A DNA stretch of 64,000 nt from Cordilura impudica (Eukaryota > Arthropoda > Insecta > Diptera > Scathophagidae). The stretch is from contig OY821518.1 of the NCBI GenBank assembly GCA_963682025.1, positions 124,644,800 through 124,708,799 of the forward strand, in the 5' to 3' direction. Within the stretch, counting starts at the first letter, position 1. Every line of letters begins with the position of its first letter. The position numbers were made by a program, and so were the translations under genes. This document shows positions 33,275 to 43,706 of this stretch, piece by piece. The notes below the pieces were generated by a model, which was not told the origin of the DNA, did no database searches, and saw only the letters and a program-made list of their open reading frames with translations.

Positions 33275-33588
33275 ATATGTCTGTAGAGAAATAGTCTCAG
33301 GTCTGAGAATATTTCTAAAGAAAAATAATCTTAGATTCTAAAACTTTGTCTATAGTAAAACAGTGTCAGATTTTATGAATTTTTCTTTTAATATGTTATT
33401 TCAGATTATAAGCATTTTTCTATAGAAAAACGTTTAAAATGCTTAGAATTTTTCAATAGAAAAATTTGTCAATTAGAAAATAGTTTCAGATTTAGAAAAC
33501 TTTTCTTAAAAAAACAAGCTTGTAGTTGCTAATTTTTCTATAGAATGACAGTCTCATATTTTCAGAATACTTATCTATAATTACACTC
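33275..33588 (+). repeat. Minisatellite, about 36-bp unit, right block
   Basis: Continuation of the array before HINE 8: units contain TCTATAGAAAAA and TTCAGATT. The right end is interrupted by the Harbinger element at 33592, and degraded units may continue to about 37300 beyond it. Confidence 0.7.
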
Positions 33589-33853
33589 TTAAGCTAAGAT
33601 GCCACTATCGGCGCAAATAGCATAATCTGCGACGATTTTCATCGTGCTAAATCGGTACACATTTCAAAAAATTCCACAATTACTTTTTGAGCGTTCCCAT
33701 TATCATCGCATATTGTGGCAATCTTTTTCGGTGCACATCGGCAAAAACAAATATGCGACAATAATCGGCGCAATATGGTCATACTATCGTGCTGTAACAT
33801 ATGTTAAATTAAATCATATGTGTTTGTTTAGTTGCTGTTCGAGCACATATTTT

Positions 33854-34637
33854 TATACCCTATACCACTATGTGGTTTGGGTATAATGACTTTGTGCTGC
33901 TGTTTGTAACAACCAAAAATATTTGACCTAGACCCATCTTTAATTATACCGATCGAATCAGAACCACTTTCTGAGTTGATTTAACAATGTCCGTCCGTCC
34001 GTCCGTCCGTCCGTCCGTCCGTCTGTGTGTCCATGTAAAGCTTGTGATCAAACTGCAGGTCGCAAATATGAATATATTTTGATGAAATTTGGTATATAAG
34101 CTTTTATCGGTCATGGGATGAACGCTATTGAAATTGGTGAGAATCGGTCCATGTTCAGACCTAGCCCCCATACAAATTACCCATATGAAATCGACATAAA
34201 TTGCCATAAGATCCTAATTGTCATATAGATCTTACTCAAATTGGGTTTGTATGCGTTCATTACATCCACTAATGAGTAGTCCAAAAATGATCCCTTTGAC
34301 CCCATATAGAGCTGCTTCCCGATCTTCACTTAAATCTATTAAAAAACAAAAATATTGCACTGATTCTTCTCAAATTTTGTTTGTACATATTTTTGCAAAA
34401 TACAAGAGACTTTACCAAACATGATCAGGATCGGTCCATTTTTGGACCTAGTCCCTTTATAGATATAGCATCCGATATGAACTTTTTCATATCTGCAGCC
34501 AAAAAAATTAATAAAAATCCCACTCAAATTTGGTTTTTGCAATGTCCAGTTAGTTGGGCCTAAGAGATAGGGTTTCTAAACGCATGGTATAGGGTATCGT
34601 ATAGTCGGTCTAGACCGACTATAATTTTCTTACTTGT
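33854..34637 (+). mobile_element. HINE copy 9 inside the Harbinger element
   Basis: The copy is full length: TATACCCTATACCACTATGT at the start, the longest tract in the window, (GTCC)7-8, at about 33990-34021, all interior blocks, a perfect palindrome and the TTTTCTTACTTGT end. It lies between T runs and ends 12 bp before the ATG of the Harbinger transposase, so it separates that gene from its 5' end. Confidence 0.93.
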
Positions 34638-34649
34638 TTTTAAATCATA

Positions 34650-35870
34650 ATGGATTATCAAAAACAAAAAATTGCTGCGGCCGTATATATTGTGGCGGCA
34701 ATGGTTAAGAAAAAACAAAAAATTAAAACTAAAAGAACAATTAAGAAACGAAGCATTTGGGTGAGAGAGTGGTTACAAAGAAGATGTGAATATGGCGCAT
34801 ATGAGAGCACTTAACGCGAATTTCGTGAAATTGAAAATCAAAATTTTCTTTTCAAAAATTATATGCGAATGATTGAACGCACTTTTAATGAATTGGTTGA
34901 ACTAACTACACCATACATCCAAAAGCAAGACACCACTTTTCGAAAAGCTATCCCAGTATGTCAGCGTTTAGCTTGTACCCTCCGCTATTTAGCCGCTGGT
35001 GACAGCTACAAAAGCATTTCAGCTTTTTTCCGTGTTCATTTCGCACTATTTTTCAGATGCCGTCAACACAACAACAGTGGACTGAAGTTGCTTCGAAGTT
35101 TGATCAATTATGGAATTTTCCCCACTGCGTAGGAGCACTTGACAGAAAACATGTGAATATGATCGCTTCACCAAAATCAGGAAGCACTTTTTATAATTAT
35201 AAAGGTTTTCACAGCATTGTGCTTATGGCTGTTGTTGATGCTGAATACAAATATTTATATATTGACGTCGGTTGTAATGGACGTATTTCAGACGGTGGCG
35301 TTTTCAGTAAATGTTCCTTTCAGCAAGCTTTGGAAACCAATGGACTTAATTTGCCGAACGCACGTCCTCTTCCAGGTCGTGAAGTCAACGTACCATTTGT
35401 TTTGGTGGCAGACGATGCATTTAACTAGAATGCAAACTAACTTGCTTAACCCATATCCTGGACGCAGTTTGTCAGCAGGTCAACGCATTTTCAATTATAG
35501 ATTATCTAGAGCAAGGCGAATAGTTGAGAATGTATTTGGCATTATGATGAAGCGTTTCGAAGTCTTCTCTCGTCCAATAAAGCTTAATGCAAACAAAGCT
35601 ACGCGTGTGACTTTAGCTTGTTGTGCACTACATAATTTTTTAGTGACGAAAAATTCAAATTATACAGCAACATTAATCGATCGCTTTGATGAACATGGAA
35701 ATCTGGTTATTGGAGCACGCGCAAATGATTCCTTATCAGTCGCTGAACGTGCAACAGAAGAAACTCCAAGTTCTTATATATGCAGCGAAGCGAAGGCCAT
35801 CCGACAGGAGTACGAAAACTATTTCATGTCGCCAACTGGTGAATTGTCTTGGCAGTATAAATTATTATAA
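34650..35870 (+). pseudogene. Harbinger transposase (HARBI1-like DDE), damaged
   Basis: From ATG 34650 the frame starts MDYQKQKIAAAVYIVAAMVK, with an in-frame TAA at about 34813. It continues through LTTPYIQKQDTTFRKAIPVC and LRYLAAGDSYKSISAFFRV, then a deletion/frameshift near 35040-35057. The core has VGALDRKHV (first Asp), DVGCNGRISDGGVFSKC, VLVADDAF (second Asp), a frameshift near 35425, YPGRSLSAGQRIFNYRLSRA and RRIVENVFGIM (the Glu). It ends SWQYKLL. All DDE residues remain, but at least three lesions stop translation. Family length is about 350-400 aa. In intact elements it cuts and pastes the transposon together with the MADF partner. Confidence 0.9.
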
Positions 35871-35889
35871 TATGTATATACATAATAAA

Positions 35890-36127
35890 AACAACATTTA
35901 AATATTCAATATTATTCAATATTTTTTTTTTATTACATATATTTAAAATTAATGAGATCTACATTGAAATAATAAAATAAATAATATAAAGTAATAATAA
36001 ATTAATAATATAAAGTAATAATAAAATAAAGTAATAATAAAGTAATAAATAAAACAATATAAAGTAATAATAAAATAAAGTAACAATAAAATAATAATAA
36101 AATAAAAATAATAATAAAAACAAAATT
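35890..36127. repeat. AT microsatellite between the convergent Harbinger genes
   Basis: Irregular repeats of AATAATAAAGTAATAATAAA and AATATAAAGT fill the intergenic stretch. It probably contains the 3' untranslated and polyadenylation regions of both genes (AATAAA is frequent), but no single signal can be assigned. Confidence 0.6.
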
Positions 36128-36130
36128 ATA

Positions 36131-36844
36131 TTAATTGGATTCGTCTTCTTCCAATGATGCTTTTACTGCTTTTTTTACCAGCTCGGCGTGTAGTTTGTTG
36201 GCAGCTTTAACATTTCTTTGCGCAAGATCACGCATCTGCAATGCTAAATACATGCCGACTCCATGCCATTTGTCAACATCTGCATCCAAAAACTTTAGTG
36301 CGCGCTGCATTACTACGTCTGGTGACAATCTTTTCTCCACAGTAGCACTTCTGTCCTTTTTAGCAGAGGAAGATGGTGTTAGTGGCATGTCTTCTGAAGC
36401 TTCAAAAGTGGACACTGATGAGGTGCCTTTAGACCGGTCATGCTGAAAATAAAATTGCATGGCTGTCCAAAAAGGCCAATGCGGCTGTGCACACTCTGCT
36501 CCCTGACCAGACTTCGTTTTCATTTTCTTTTTCACATTTAAATATGAAGTTTTTACATTGGCCCACTTAGCTTTGCATCCTTCTATAGCGTGCTCTGGAA
36601 ACTTTCCCGCTATACTTTGCCAGGCCTTATCTCTTTTGAGGCGATCTTTATACTCCGGGCAAGAGTATTCCCAAATGCACGAATGGGTTTCAACAGCCTG
36701 GATGAGATCATGCGTTGACTCATTTGTCCACGATGAGGTTATATGCGGCTTCTTCCTTTTATTAGCGGAGGGAGTTTGAGCGCTTGCCTCAATGGCCACT
36801 AGACCTACTAATGTGCAACCTTCGTCTTCTGAACCTATTTGCAT
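36131..36844 (-). CDS. Harbinger-encoded MADF-domain DNA-binding protein, intact
   Basis: A continuous 237-codon frame runs from ATG 36844 to a TAA-type stop at 36131. A basic patch (NKRKKPHITSSW, residues 28-39) leads into a MADF/SANT-like domain at about 43-130, with HDLIQAVETHSCIWEYSCPE, YKDRLKRDKAWQSIAGKFP, KAKWANVKTSYLNVKKKMK and WPFWTAMQFYF. A polar linker and a helical, charged C-terminus (ANKLHAELVKKAVKASLEED) follow. In the PIF/Harbinger superfamily the second ORF is such a Myb/SANT/MADF protein, which binds transposon ends and brings the transposase to the nucleus. Upstream on the same strand there is a possible 5' intron (GTGAGT near 36918, TTTTTAG near 36852). It is the best-preserved gene of the element, though its partner transposase is dead. 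Confidence 0.85.
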   Translation of the reverse strand: MQIGSEDEGCTLVGLVAIEASAQTPSANKRKKPHITSSWTNESTHDLIQAVETHSCIWEYSCPEYKDRLKRDKAWQSIAGKFPEHAIEGCKAKWANVKTSYLNVKKKMKTKSGQGAECAQPHWPFWTAMQFYFQHDRSKGTSSVSTFEASEDMPLTPSSSAKKDRSATVEKRLSPDVVMQRALKFLDADVDKWHGVGMYLALQMRDLAQRNVKAANKLHAELVKKAVKASLEEDESN

Positions 36845-37238
36845 TTTTTCTAAAAATTTATTAATAAAATAATAATAAAAAATAATAAAAAATAAATTAA
36901 TTTCAGAGAAAACTCACTGCACGTCGTTGTTCCTTCTTCTTCTTTTTAAAATTGATGTTTGCAAGCAATGATGTCCGCAAACATCGCCGTTGATTGTTGA
37001 GTTTGATCGGCGCACAAGTGGCCGACAATAATCGGCGCATTTTTACCAATTTTATCGGTCGGCATTGGGAGAAAGAGTGTGCACATTATCGGCACATCCA
37101 TGTTGATTTTGATTGTCAACAGTCAGCACGATTTCGGCGCAGATTGTCGCATTTTAAGAAATTGTGTGCATTCACACTATCGGTACATGAATTGCGACGA
37201 AAATCGGTATATTGCGCCGATAGTGGGATCTTAGCTTT

Positions 37239-38578
37239 AGCTTTTAAGATTTATTCTGTAGCAAAACGAAATTATTTTCTAAAAATTTTTTCACAAAGCC
37301 AACAAATGAAACTTTTAACCCAACATTTTGAAATACAATTATAAAATAACTTGTGTCCCTCCTAACATATTCTTATGATATTTATAATATAATTTACACA
37401 TTTTTATAATATTTATAATATGATTTTACATATAAAAAAAAAACTAATATATCCAGATATTACTGGTATATTTTTATTATTGTTAGTTTCAAAAGTTTAA
37501 ATAAATAACCTTTAGTTTAATTTTTTTCATTGAATTGAATTCACATTTATAAATTTGTATTTTGTTTAAATAATAGACATATACATATATTTATTTAACA
37601 TTTATTTTAAAATATTTAGTACCATTGAAAATTTTTATTCAGTGAAAGCTAAGCAGAACTATTTCCATGATAAAATTTTTAAAACAGTTTTTAATATTTA
37701 AAACTGAATTTCAATATAATTTTATAAACTATAGGATTTTTTTTTATATCATGGAATCACTTCACAAAAAGTTGAAAATTTAAATTTACAATGGGCTCAT
37801 ATTCTAAAACGTAATGTTATTGACAAAACAACAAAAAATTTAAACATTCCTTTGTAATTTGTATTGATTTTAAATATTTATAAACTATGTAGCATTTTTC
37901 CTGGAAAAGTTTTATGAATTGTATTTTATTTTCATTTTTATTTTTTTAATATTTCAAATATTTGTTTTCATTATAAATCATAAAAAAATATTGTTTAAAA
38001 CAAAGTAAAGTTTTTAACACCTTAAGCATCAATTTAAACACAAACGCTCTTAATGGCACACCTACGAGTACATCTAAACAAAAATAAGTTTTCGAACTCC
38101 ATTTAAAAGTAAAAAGGTATTAAAAACTTATAAGGTATTACGTATTTTGTACTTACATACATACAAACGTTAAATCCAGTTAACATACTTAAAACAAAAA
38201 TATGTACTCGTATATATAACAAATAAATAAATTTTTACATATCTCCTTAAACAGAGGCGGCCAACACTGGCTGAACAAAGATGGAACAGGTTTAAAAAAA
38301 ACCTGGAAATTTTCTAACCAGAATGCTAAAGAAAGAAAACATTTTATTTTGTAATGGGGTTAACAGAATTCCTTCTGATTTCATTGAAACTTCGAACAAT
38401 TGTTATTTTTTTGTCACTTTTATAGTTTACGAAGTATTAAATTGTTTTGTATGAAGCAGGTGTTTTTGAACTACTGCGACCGAATGATCTACTGTACTGC
38501 CTCTGCTAATAGGTTGTCCCTATAAAATCTCATCCAACCTTGAGGCAGAAATTCGAGGATGTTGGTTGGTTCTAGTAA
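37239..38578. other. No gene seen (AT-rich)
   Basis: The first 60-100 bp look like decayed minisatellite (TTTAAGATTTATTCTGTAGC then AAAACGAAATTATTTTCT). Beyond that the sequence is AT-rich with long A and T runs and no motif, repeat end or open frame worth calling. Confidence 0.4.
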
Positions 38579-38860
38579 TTATACCCTCCACTCCAGTGTG
38601 CAGAGGGTATATATAAGTTTGTCATTTCGTTTGTAATAATTAGAAAAAAAATTCTGAACCTCATAAAATATATATATTTGTGATCCTTATAACAAGCGGA
38701 GTTGATCCGTCTATCCGTCTGTCCGTCTGTGGAAATCACGATGACAACTTTAGTAGGGCAGCTAGCATGCTCATTGGCATAAAAAATGATTCATTAATAT
38801 TCTGAAAAGTACGCTGTTTAAAATCGTCCAAATCGATTAATTAGGGCCCGAGATTTAAAT
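38579..38860 (+). mobile_element. 5' end of DINE-like subfamily 2
   Basis: TTATACCCTCCACTCCAGTG, TGCAGAGGGTATATATAAG, TATATATATTTGTGATCCTT and CGTCTATCCGTCTGTCCGTC follow the order of the 5' part of Drosophila DINE-1/Helentron-type repeats: a TATACCC...GGGTATA stem, a GATCC block and a (GTCY)n tract. It differs from the main HINE family. A matching 3' terminus lies at 41590-41652. Whether both belong to one 3.1-kb element interrupted by HINE 10 is unproven. Confidence 0.65.
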
Positions 38861-39705
38861 GGTGAACTAAAAAAAGTCTTGAAAAAATATGATTTTCTAT
38901 GTTGTTCTTGTAACAATCACGCCCTCAATAGGATAGCTAGGGTAATCATTTTTAGTAAGAATGATTTACCAAGAGCATGGAAAGATTTCTGTTTCATAAA
39001 TTATTATAATCGGTGGAACAGGTCCAGGGAAATCTCTGAGAAAATGAAAAAAAAATTAAAAATATGATGTTTCTATATTGTTCTTGTTATTATTCTAAAT
39101 GTTGTATTGTTGTCATAGCTGAACTTGTTATTTTTGTGGTCGTCGTGGTGATTGTATAATAAAAACTAACCCTTTGTACATTTTTTTATCTACTCTGGTA
39201 GAAAAGTTTAAAAGTTTCCATTGTTTTGGCATCACTAAAAAATTTTCTAGATCATTTTTGTCACCACCACGAGCCTGCTTACAAAATTCCAGATCAACTG
39301 GGTCACGGAAAAGGGGCTAAAAATCCATCCAAAATTTTTTCGACAAGCAGACACTACGAGTTAAAATCCACCAACATTTAAAGCAAATAATGCTTAACTA
39401 GTTGTTCATAAAAGAAACAATGTAAATTTGCCAAAAAAAATTTGTATGTATTAATTTATTTAAAGAAAAACACAACAATAACTTTTGATGTTTTATTTTT
39501 TGTGTGTATATTTTTATGACACGGTGTCTCGACTAACTGTAATTCATTTGCTTTCTGGTTATGTTACATAACCGTTCGCTTTGATAGTTTTAAGGACTGA
39601 AATCAAATGGCTCTCCCTAACCTCACTTGCGAGGCCATAGGTTGTGTAGGGATCCGCCAATCTAGCTATATCACAAAAAAATATATATTAGCTAAAAAAA
39701 AGTAA
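38861..39705. other. No recognisable gene
   Basis: A 62-codon frame at 38879-39067 has no family resemblance. If 38579 and 41652 are ends of one Helentron-like element, this is its interior, but no Rep, helicase or endonuclease motif is visible. Confidence 0.35.
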
Positions 39706-40186
39706 TATAAAATACTTTGTTCTGCTGTTTGTAACTACCAAAAAAATTTAACCTAGAACCATCTTTTATTATGCTGATCGAATCAGAACCACTAACTGAT
39801 TCGATTTAACGATGTCCGTCCGTCCATCCGTCCGTCTGTGTGTCCATGTAAACCTGTAATCAAACTGCAGGTCGCAAATATGAATATATTTTGATGAAAT
39901 TTGGTAGTTGAGCTTCTATCGGCCATATGATGAACGCTATTAAAATTGGTGAGAATCGGTCCATGTTCAGACCTACCCCCATACAAATGACCCCTATGAA
40001 ATCTACATAAATTGCCATAAGATCCAAATTGTCATATAGATCTTGCTCAAATTGGGTTTGTATACGTTTATTACATCCATTAATGAGTAGTCCAAAAATG
40101 ATCCCTATGGGACAACTCTTAGTCATAGGCCCCATATGGAGCTGCTTCCCGATCTTCACTTAAATCTATCAAAAAACAAAAATACT
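39706..40186 (+). mobile_element. HINE copy 10 (both ends truncated)
   Basis: It lacks the TATACCC start, begins at TACTTTGTTCTGCTGTTTGT, and stops after ATCAAAAAACAAAAATACTA, losing the last third and palindrome. The (GTCC)n tract, CTGCAGGTCGCAAATATG and GGTCCATGTTCAGACCTACC blocks are intact. Confidence 0.85.
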
Positions 40187-41589
40187 ACAATTTTCGTTCT
40201 AATCAGCTTTGCAATAGTTATTTCTATTTTAACAGAATGTCAACATTTTCAATTAGATATCAAACAGAACAATGTTAAAAGCATATACAGAGCTGAGTAA
40301 AGAAGAAGCAATGAGTTTCCACATAGTTATGCATATACAATTATTATTCTGCTTTACCTACAAAATATCTGATAATTTTTAAAATTGTGTATAATTACTA
40401 AAGCATTTTTATTCACATAAATACAAAATTGCACCTTTTAACTTTTCCATTCAAATTTAAGAAAATGTCACTTCTAAAAATTGGAATTGAGATTTCCAAT
40501 TATAAATTAGAAAATATCAATTGAATTTTAGAAAATCATATTAAAACGGCGGAAAAAATAACTTGAAATTTAGAAGACATCAATTGAATTATTAAAATAT
40601 AAATTTTAGTATTTAAACACAAATTGAAATTCAGAAAACACCAAATATGTTTACATATAAAAAATCAACTGAACTCAAAAAAAAAAATATTTCGATTCAG
40701 GAGACATTAATAGTATTTCATGATAAGAAAACATTAATTTAAACGAAGTTTAAAAAACCTCAAATGATATAAAAATTGTTACATAAATAAAGCGCTATTT
40801 GATGAGAATGTTATTTATATATTATTTGTCATAATATTTTTTAATGCAAATTTGAAGTTATTCAGAAAAAAAGATAACAATTTACTTTATTCAAAATTTT
40901 AGGGACATTTGGTTTTTCGCATTTAGCATCCCTAATTTGAACCAGTGTTCATGATGACTTCAAAATTTGACTTCGTGTTAGGCAAAGTAAAACCCAAAAA
41001 ATTGAAGTTCGAAAAGAATTCCCATGTAGTAGTATTTGGAGTCATTAAATGAAAATATATTTGATTAAAATAATTTAATTCAAAATCAAAAGTTGGCATC
41101 ACTGGGTTAGCAATTGTATTGTATTGTGTTATGTTGGGTTACCACCAAATCTTATAAGTAAAAAAAAATATTTTCCAAATATGGCAATATTTTAGCAAAA
41201 AAAAAATTGACAGAACTTTTGTTTTTGGTTATATTGTTACTCCATCTGACCTATACGCAATGAAGAATTATTTGGCCAGTTAAAAGAAACTAAACAGCCA
41301 TTAAGTTGCAAAAACTTAAACTAAATTAAACGAGAGGTTATGTCAGCAACCACGATGACCAAAAAGCAAACACCGAAACGTGTTTTCTTTTATCCGAAAT
41401 AATAGAAAAGACTAAAACGATCTTTCCTCGTTGGACCGCGAATTACTAATGTGAGAGAGCTTTATAGACCAATTCTTGAAATAAACAAATATCCGGATCA
41501 AACCAAGGAATTTGCTGAAATAATTTGGTATTAAGTTTAACAAATTGTTTGCCTTTTCAAATATTTTGTTCACATTTATTATCAATACT
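40187..41589. other. No recognised gene; short unassigned coding-like trace near 41400
   Basis: Around 41432-41525 the plus strand reads VGPRITNVRELYRPILEINK and then YPDQTKEFAEIIW before a stop. The amino acid composition looks coding, but I do not recognise the family and it is short. The rest is AT-rich with no repeats. Confidence 0.35.
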
Positions 41590-41652
41590 CAAACCGAGGT
41601 GGAGGGTGTCAAAGATTCGGCACAGCCAAATTTAACACTCTTACTTGTTTTA
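41590..41652 (+). mobile_element. 3' end of DINE-like subfamily 2
   Basis: GGTGGAGGGTGTCAAAGATT, then the stem-loop TCGGCACAGCCAAATTTAAC and the tail ACTCTTACTTGTT. The CTTACTTGT terminus is shared with the main HINE family although the stem-loop differs, which shows the two subfamilies use the same 3' signal. Confidence 0.7.
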
Positions 41653-42261
41653 TTTCGCTACCTAGTATTTGGAAAGAACCCAGGTGCTTTTTCTTTTATG
41701 CATTGACGCTCCACAGTCCCCTGTGCTCTGGCGATTCGGATTCCTCATCACAGAATTTGCACATGGGGTTTGCTACAATTCCCAACTTGCTCAGATGTTC
41801 TTTGAGCCTACAGTGGCCAGTTAAAATCCCGGTTAGTATTCTTAGTGCGTTCTTTGATAACTCAATTCATGAGTCAAATCTCTTACTGTTGTAGTTAACT
41901 AACAAGAATTTGGATTGCCTTAAGCCTAAGTGGTTCGAGAAAAGTTTCTACCAATCATGATTCTCATGTTCTCTGAGCATGCCTTCCCATACTCCTTTTC
42001 TTATTCCACAAAAACGGTTCTGGCCCTATTAATTTGTGGAAGCTCCCCTTCTGGCAAACTCATCAGCTTGCTCATTACCTTGAATCCCCATATACGGTCC
42101 CGGGACCCAACAAAGGCTGACTTTGTTGCTTTTGCTTAGCTCATTTAGTATCTGTAGACAGTCCCATACTAACTGAGAGTCTACTTCATAGGAGCTCAGT
42201 TCTCGAATAGCAGCTTGACTGCCTGATAATATGGCTACGTCCCGTCTTTTTTACTTCCTAT

Positions 42262-42936
42262 TCAAGTTGATTTGTGTACATCTTTCGATGGCATAAATTT
42301 CTGCTTGGAAAATATTTGTGTGTATTCCCATTGACTCGAAGTATTTGGCTCTAGACCCGAAGACTCCCACCCCTGTACCACTTTCGGTTTTGACCTATCT
42401 GTGTACCATTTGATTGTATCTTCTTTTAGAGAATACGCTGTACTTGAACCGCTCCATTCTTTCTTATTGCTAAGTTTTGTAACAAAGTATTTCCTGAAAT
42501 CATTTTTCTTCTCAGTCCTGTACATGGGATATTCTAGAAGGGAGTAATTATCAACTTGACTTATTCGGTACCACTGCCTTTCAGAAAGCTAAATAGATAT
42601 AGGTTTATCCTCCTTGATCCTGATTGTTGTTTCCAGGGCTTTCTTCTCTACCACTACATGTAGTGGACTTAGGTCCAAGAGTACATCTAGTGATGCTGTT
42701 GGGCACGTCCTCATTGTACCCGCAATCCCAGTACACGCTACTCTTTGTATTTTACCTAACTCCATTTGAGTTGACTTCAGATCTGTTCCTTTTGCCCTCG
42801 CGATAGCTCCATATGTCACGATTGGGCGGACTATCATAGGGTACATCCAGTGTAGGATGCTGGGTTTACATCCCCAGGTTCTAATCGCTACCCTAACATC
42901 TTTTATGCTGAAAATACTTGAAAAAGCTGTAGACAA
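42262..42936 (-). pseudogene. LINE ORF2: end of RT and RNase H-like part
   Basis: The frame 42936-42589 has TWGCKPSILHWMYPMIVRPI, then IQRVACTGIAGTMRTCPTAS and LDVLLDLSPLHVVVEKKALE. These match the connection between RT thumb and RNase H in LOA/R1-type LINEs. After a stop, 42525-42262 contains IKWYTDRSKPKVVQGWESSG, an RNase H start (TDGSK-like, with the catalytic Asp present). Later pieces down to 41700 are fragmentary. Confidence 0.65.
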
Positions 42937-42944
42937 CTATCTAA

Positions 42945-43706
42945 GATGTGGGATATAAAAGCAGATGCCTTAGCATACAAACCAGCATGCGTACAGAGTT
43001 GGCAGATCAGAGACCGCTCTTACCAGCCTAGTCGAAACTGTTCAGAAATCAATAGATGAAAAGGAAATAGCCGTTTGTGCCTTCCTAGATTTAGAAGGAG
43101 CCTTTGATAACACTTCATACGAAATAATAGAAGGAGCTTTTGATAACACTTCATACGAAGTAATAGAAAGGGCATGGAACCGAAGAGGAGTACACTGCGT
43201 AACATCAGCAGAAGGGGAGACCATAGCCGTCAACAAAACCAGAGGATACCCACAGGGAATGGTTCCTTAGTCCATACTGTGGAGTCTGGTTGTTGATAAA
43301 TTATTAGTGAAACTATCTGAAGGATGAATAGAATGTCAGGGCTACTCGAACGATATAGTCTTAATAGCAAGAGGCAAATTCGAGGAGATGCTTTGTGACA
43401 TTGTGCAAAGAGCGTTGAGAATTATATGTCAATGGTGTAGGGTAATAAAATTGAACATCAAACCGACAAAGAAGGGGAAAATATCAAGATGGAGGGCCAT
43501 TTAAATTCTAGGAGAAGTCTCCGAATCAAAGATAGAGTTGAAATATCTGGGGATAGTACTAGACAGCAAGTTAACATGCAAGGCATATGCCGACCAATTT
43601 ACTGAGAAAGCTAAGCATGCTACAATGGTATATAGAAGGGTAGCGATTAAAACCTGGGGATGTAAACCCAGCATCCTACACTGAATGTACTCTATGATAG
43701 TCCGTC
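42945..43706 (+). pseudogene. Inverted RT palm segment of the same LINE
   Basis: The plus-strand translation gives TALTSLVETVQKSIDEKEIA and VCAFLDLEGAFDNTSYE (RT motif A), a 36-bp tandem duplication repeating EGAFDNTSYE, then TRGYPQGM (motif B), GYSNDIVLI (motif C with Asp-Asp changed to Asn-Asp) and KYLGIVLDSKLTCKAYADQF. It ends with TWGCKPSILH. The last 70 bp are duplicated in inverse at 42832-42905. Stops occur after YPQGMVP and elsewhere. Confidence 0.7.

Larger units (their letters stand above)
33592..37235 (+). mobile_element. PIF/Harbinger transposon, nearly complete, TTA target duplication
   Basis: Inverted ends AGCTAAGATGCCACTATCGG (left) and CCGATAGTGGGATCTTAGCT (right) are flanked by TTA at 33589-33591 and 37236-37238, the 3-bp target typical of Harbinger elements. 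Subterminal regions at both ends repeat the CGGCGCA/ATCGGTACA words. It carries two convergent genes, a DDE transposase (damaged) on the plus strand and an intact MADF-domain gene on the minus strand, with an AATAAAGT-rich spacer between them. HINE copy 9 (784 bp) sits just upstream of the transposase start, so the element without it is about 2.86 kb. Confidence 0.93.

Noticed and set aside
34339..34542. Repeated frames GIFINFFGCRYEKVHIGCYI in many places
   Set aside because: These come from the CATATCTGCAG block near the 3' end of HINE copies on the opposite strand. Presence in every copy reflects repetition and not coding selection.
36135..36446. Plus-strand frame of 103 codons opposite the MADF gene
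   Set aside because: A shadow of the real minus-strand 237-codon frame, rich in Ser and Leu as expected for an antisense frame.
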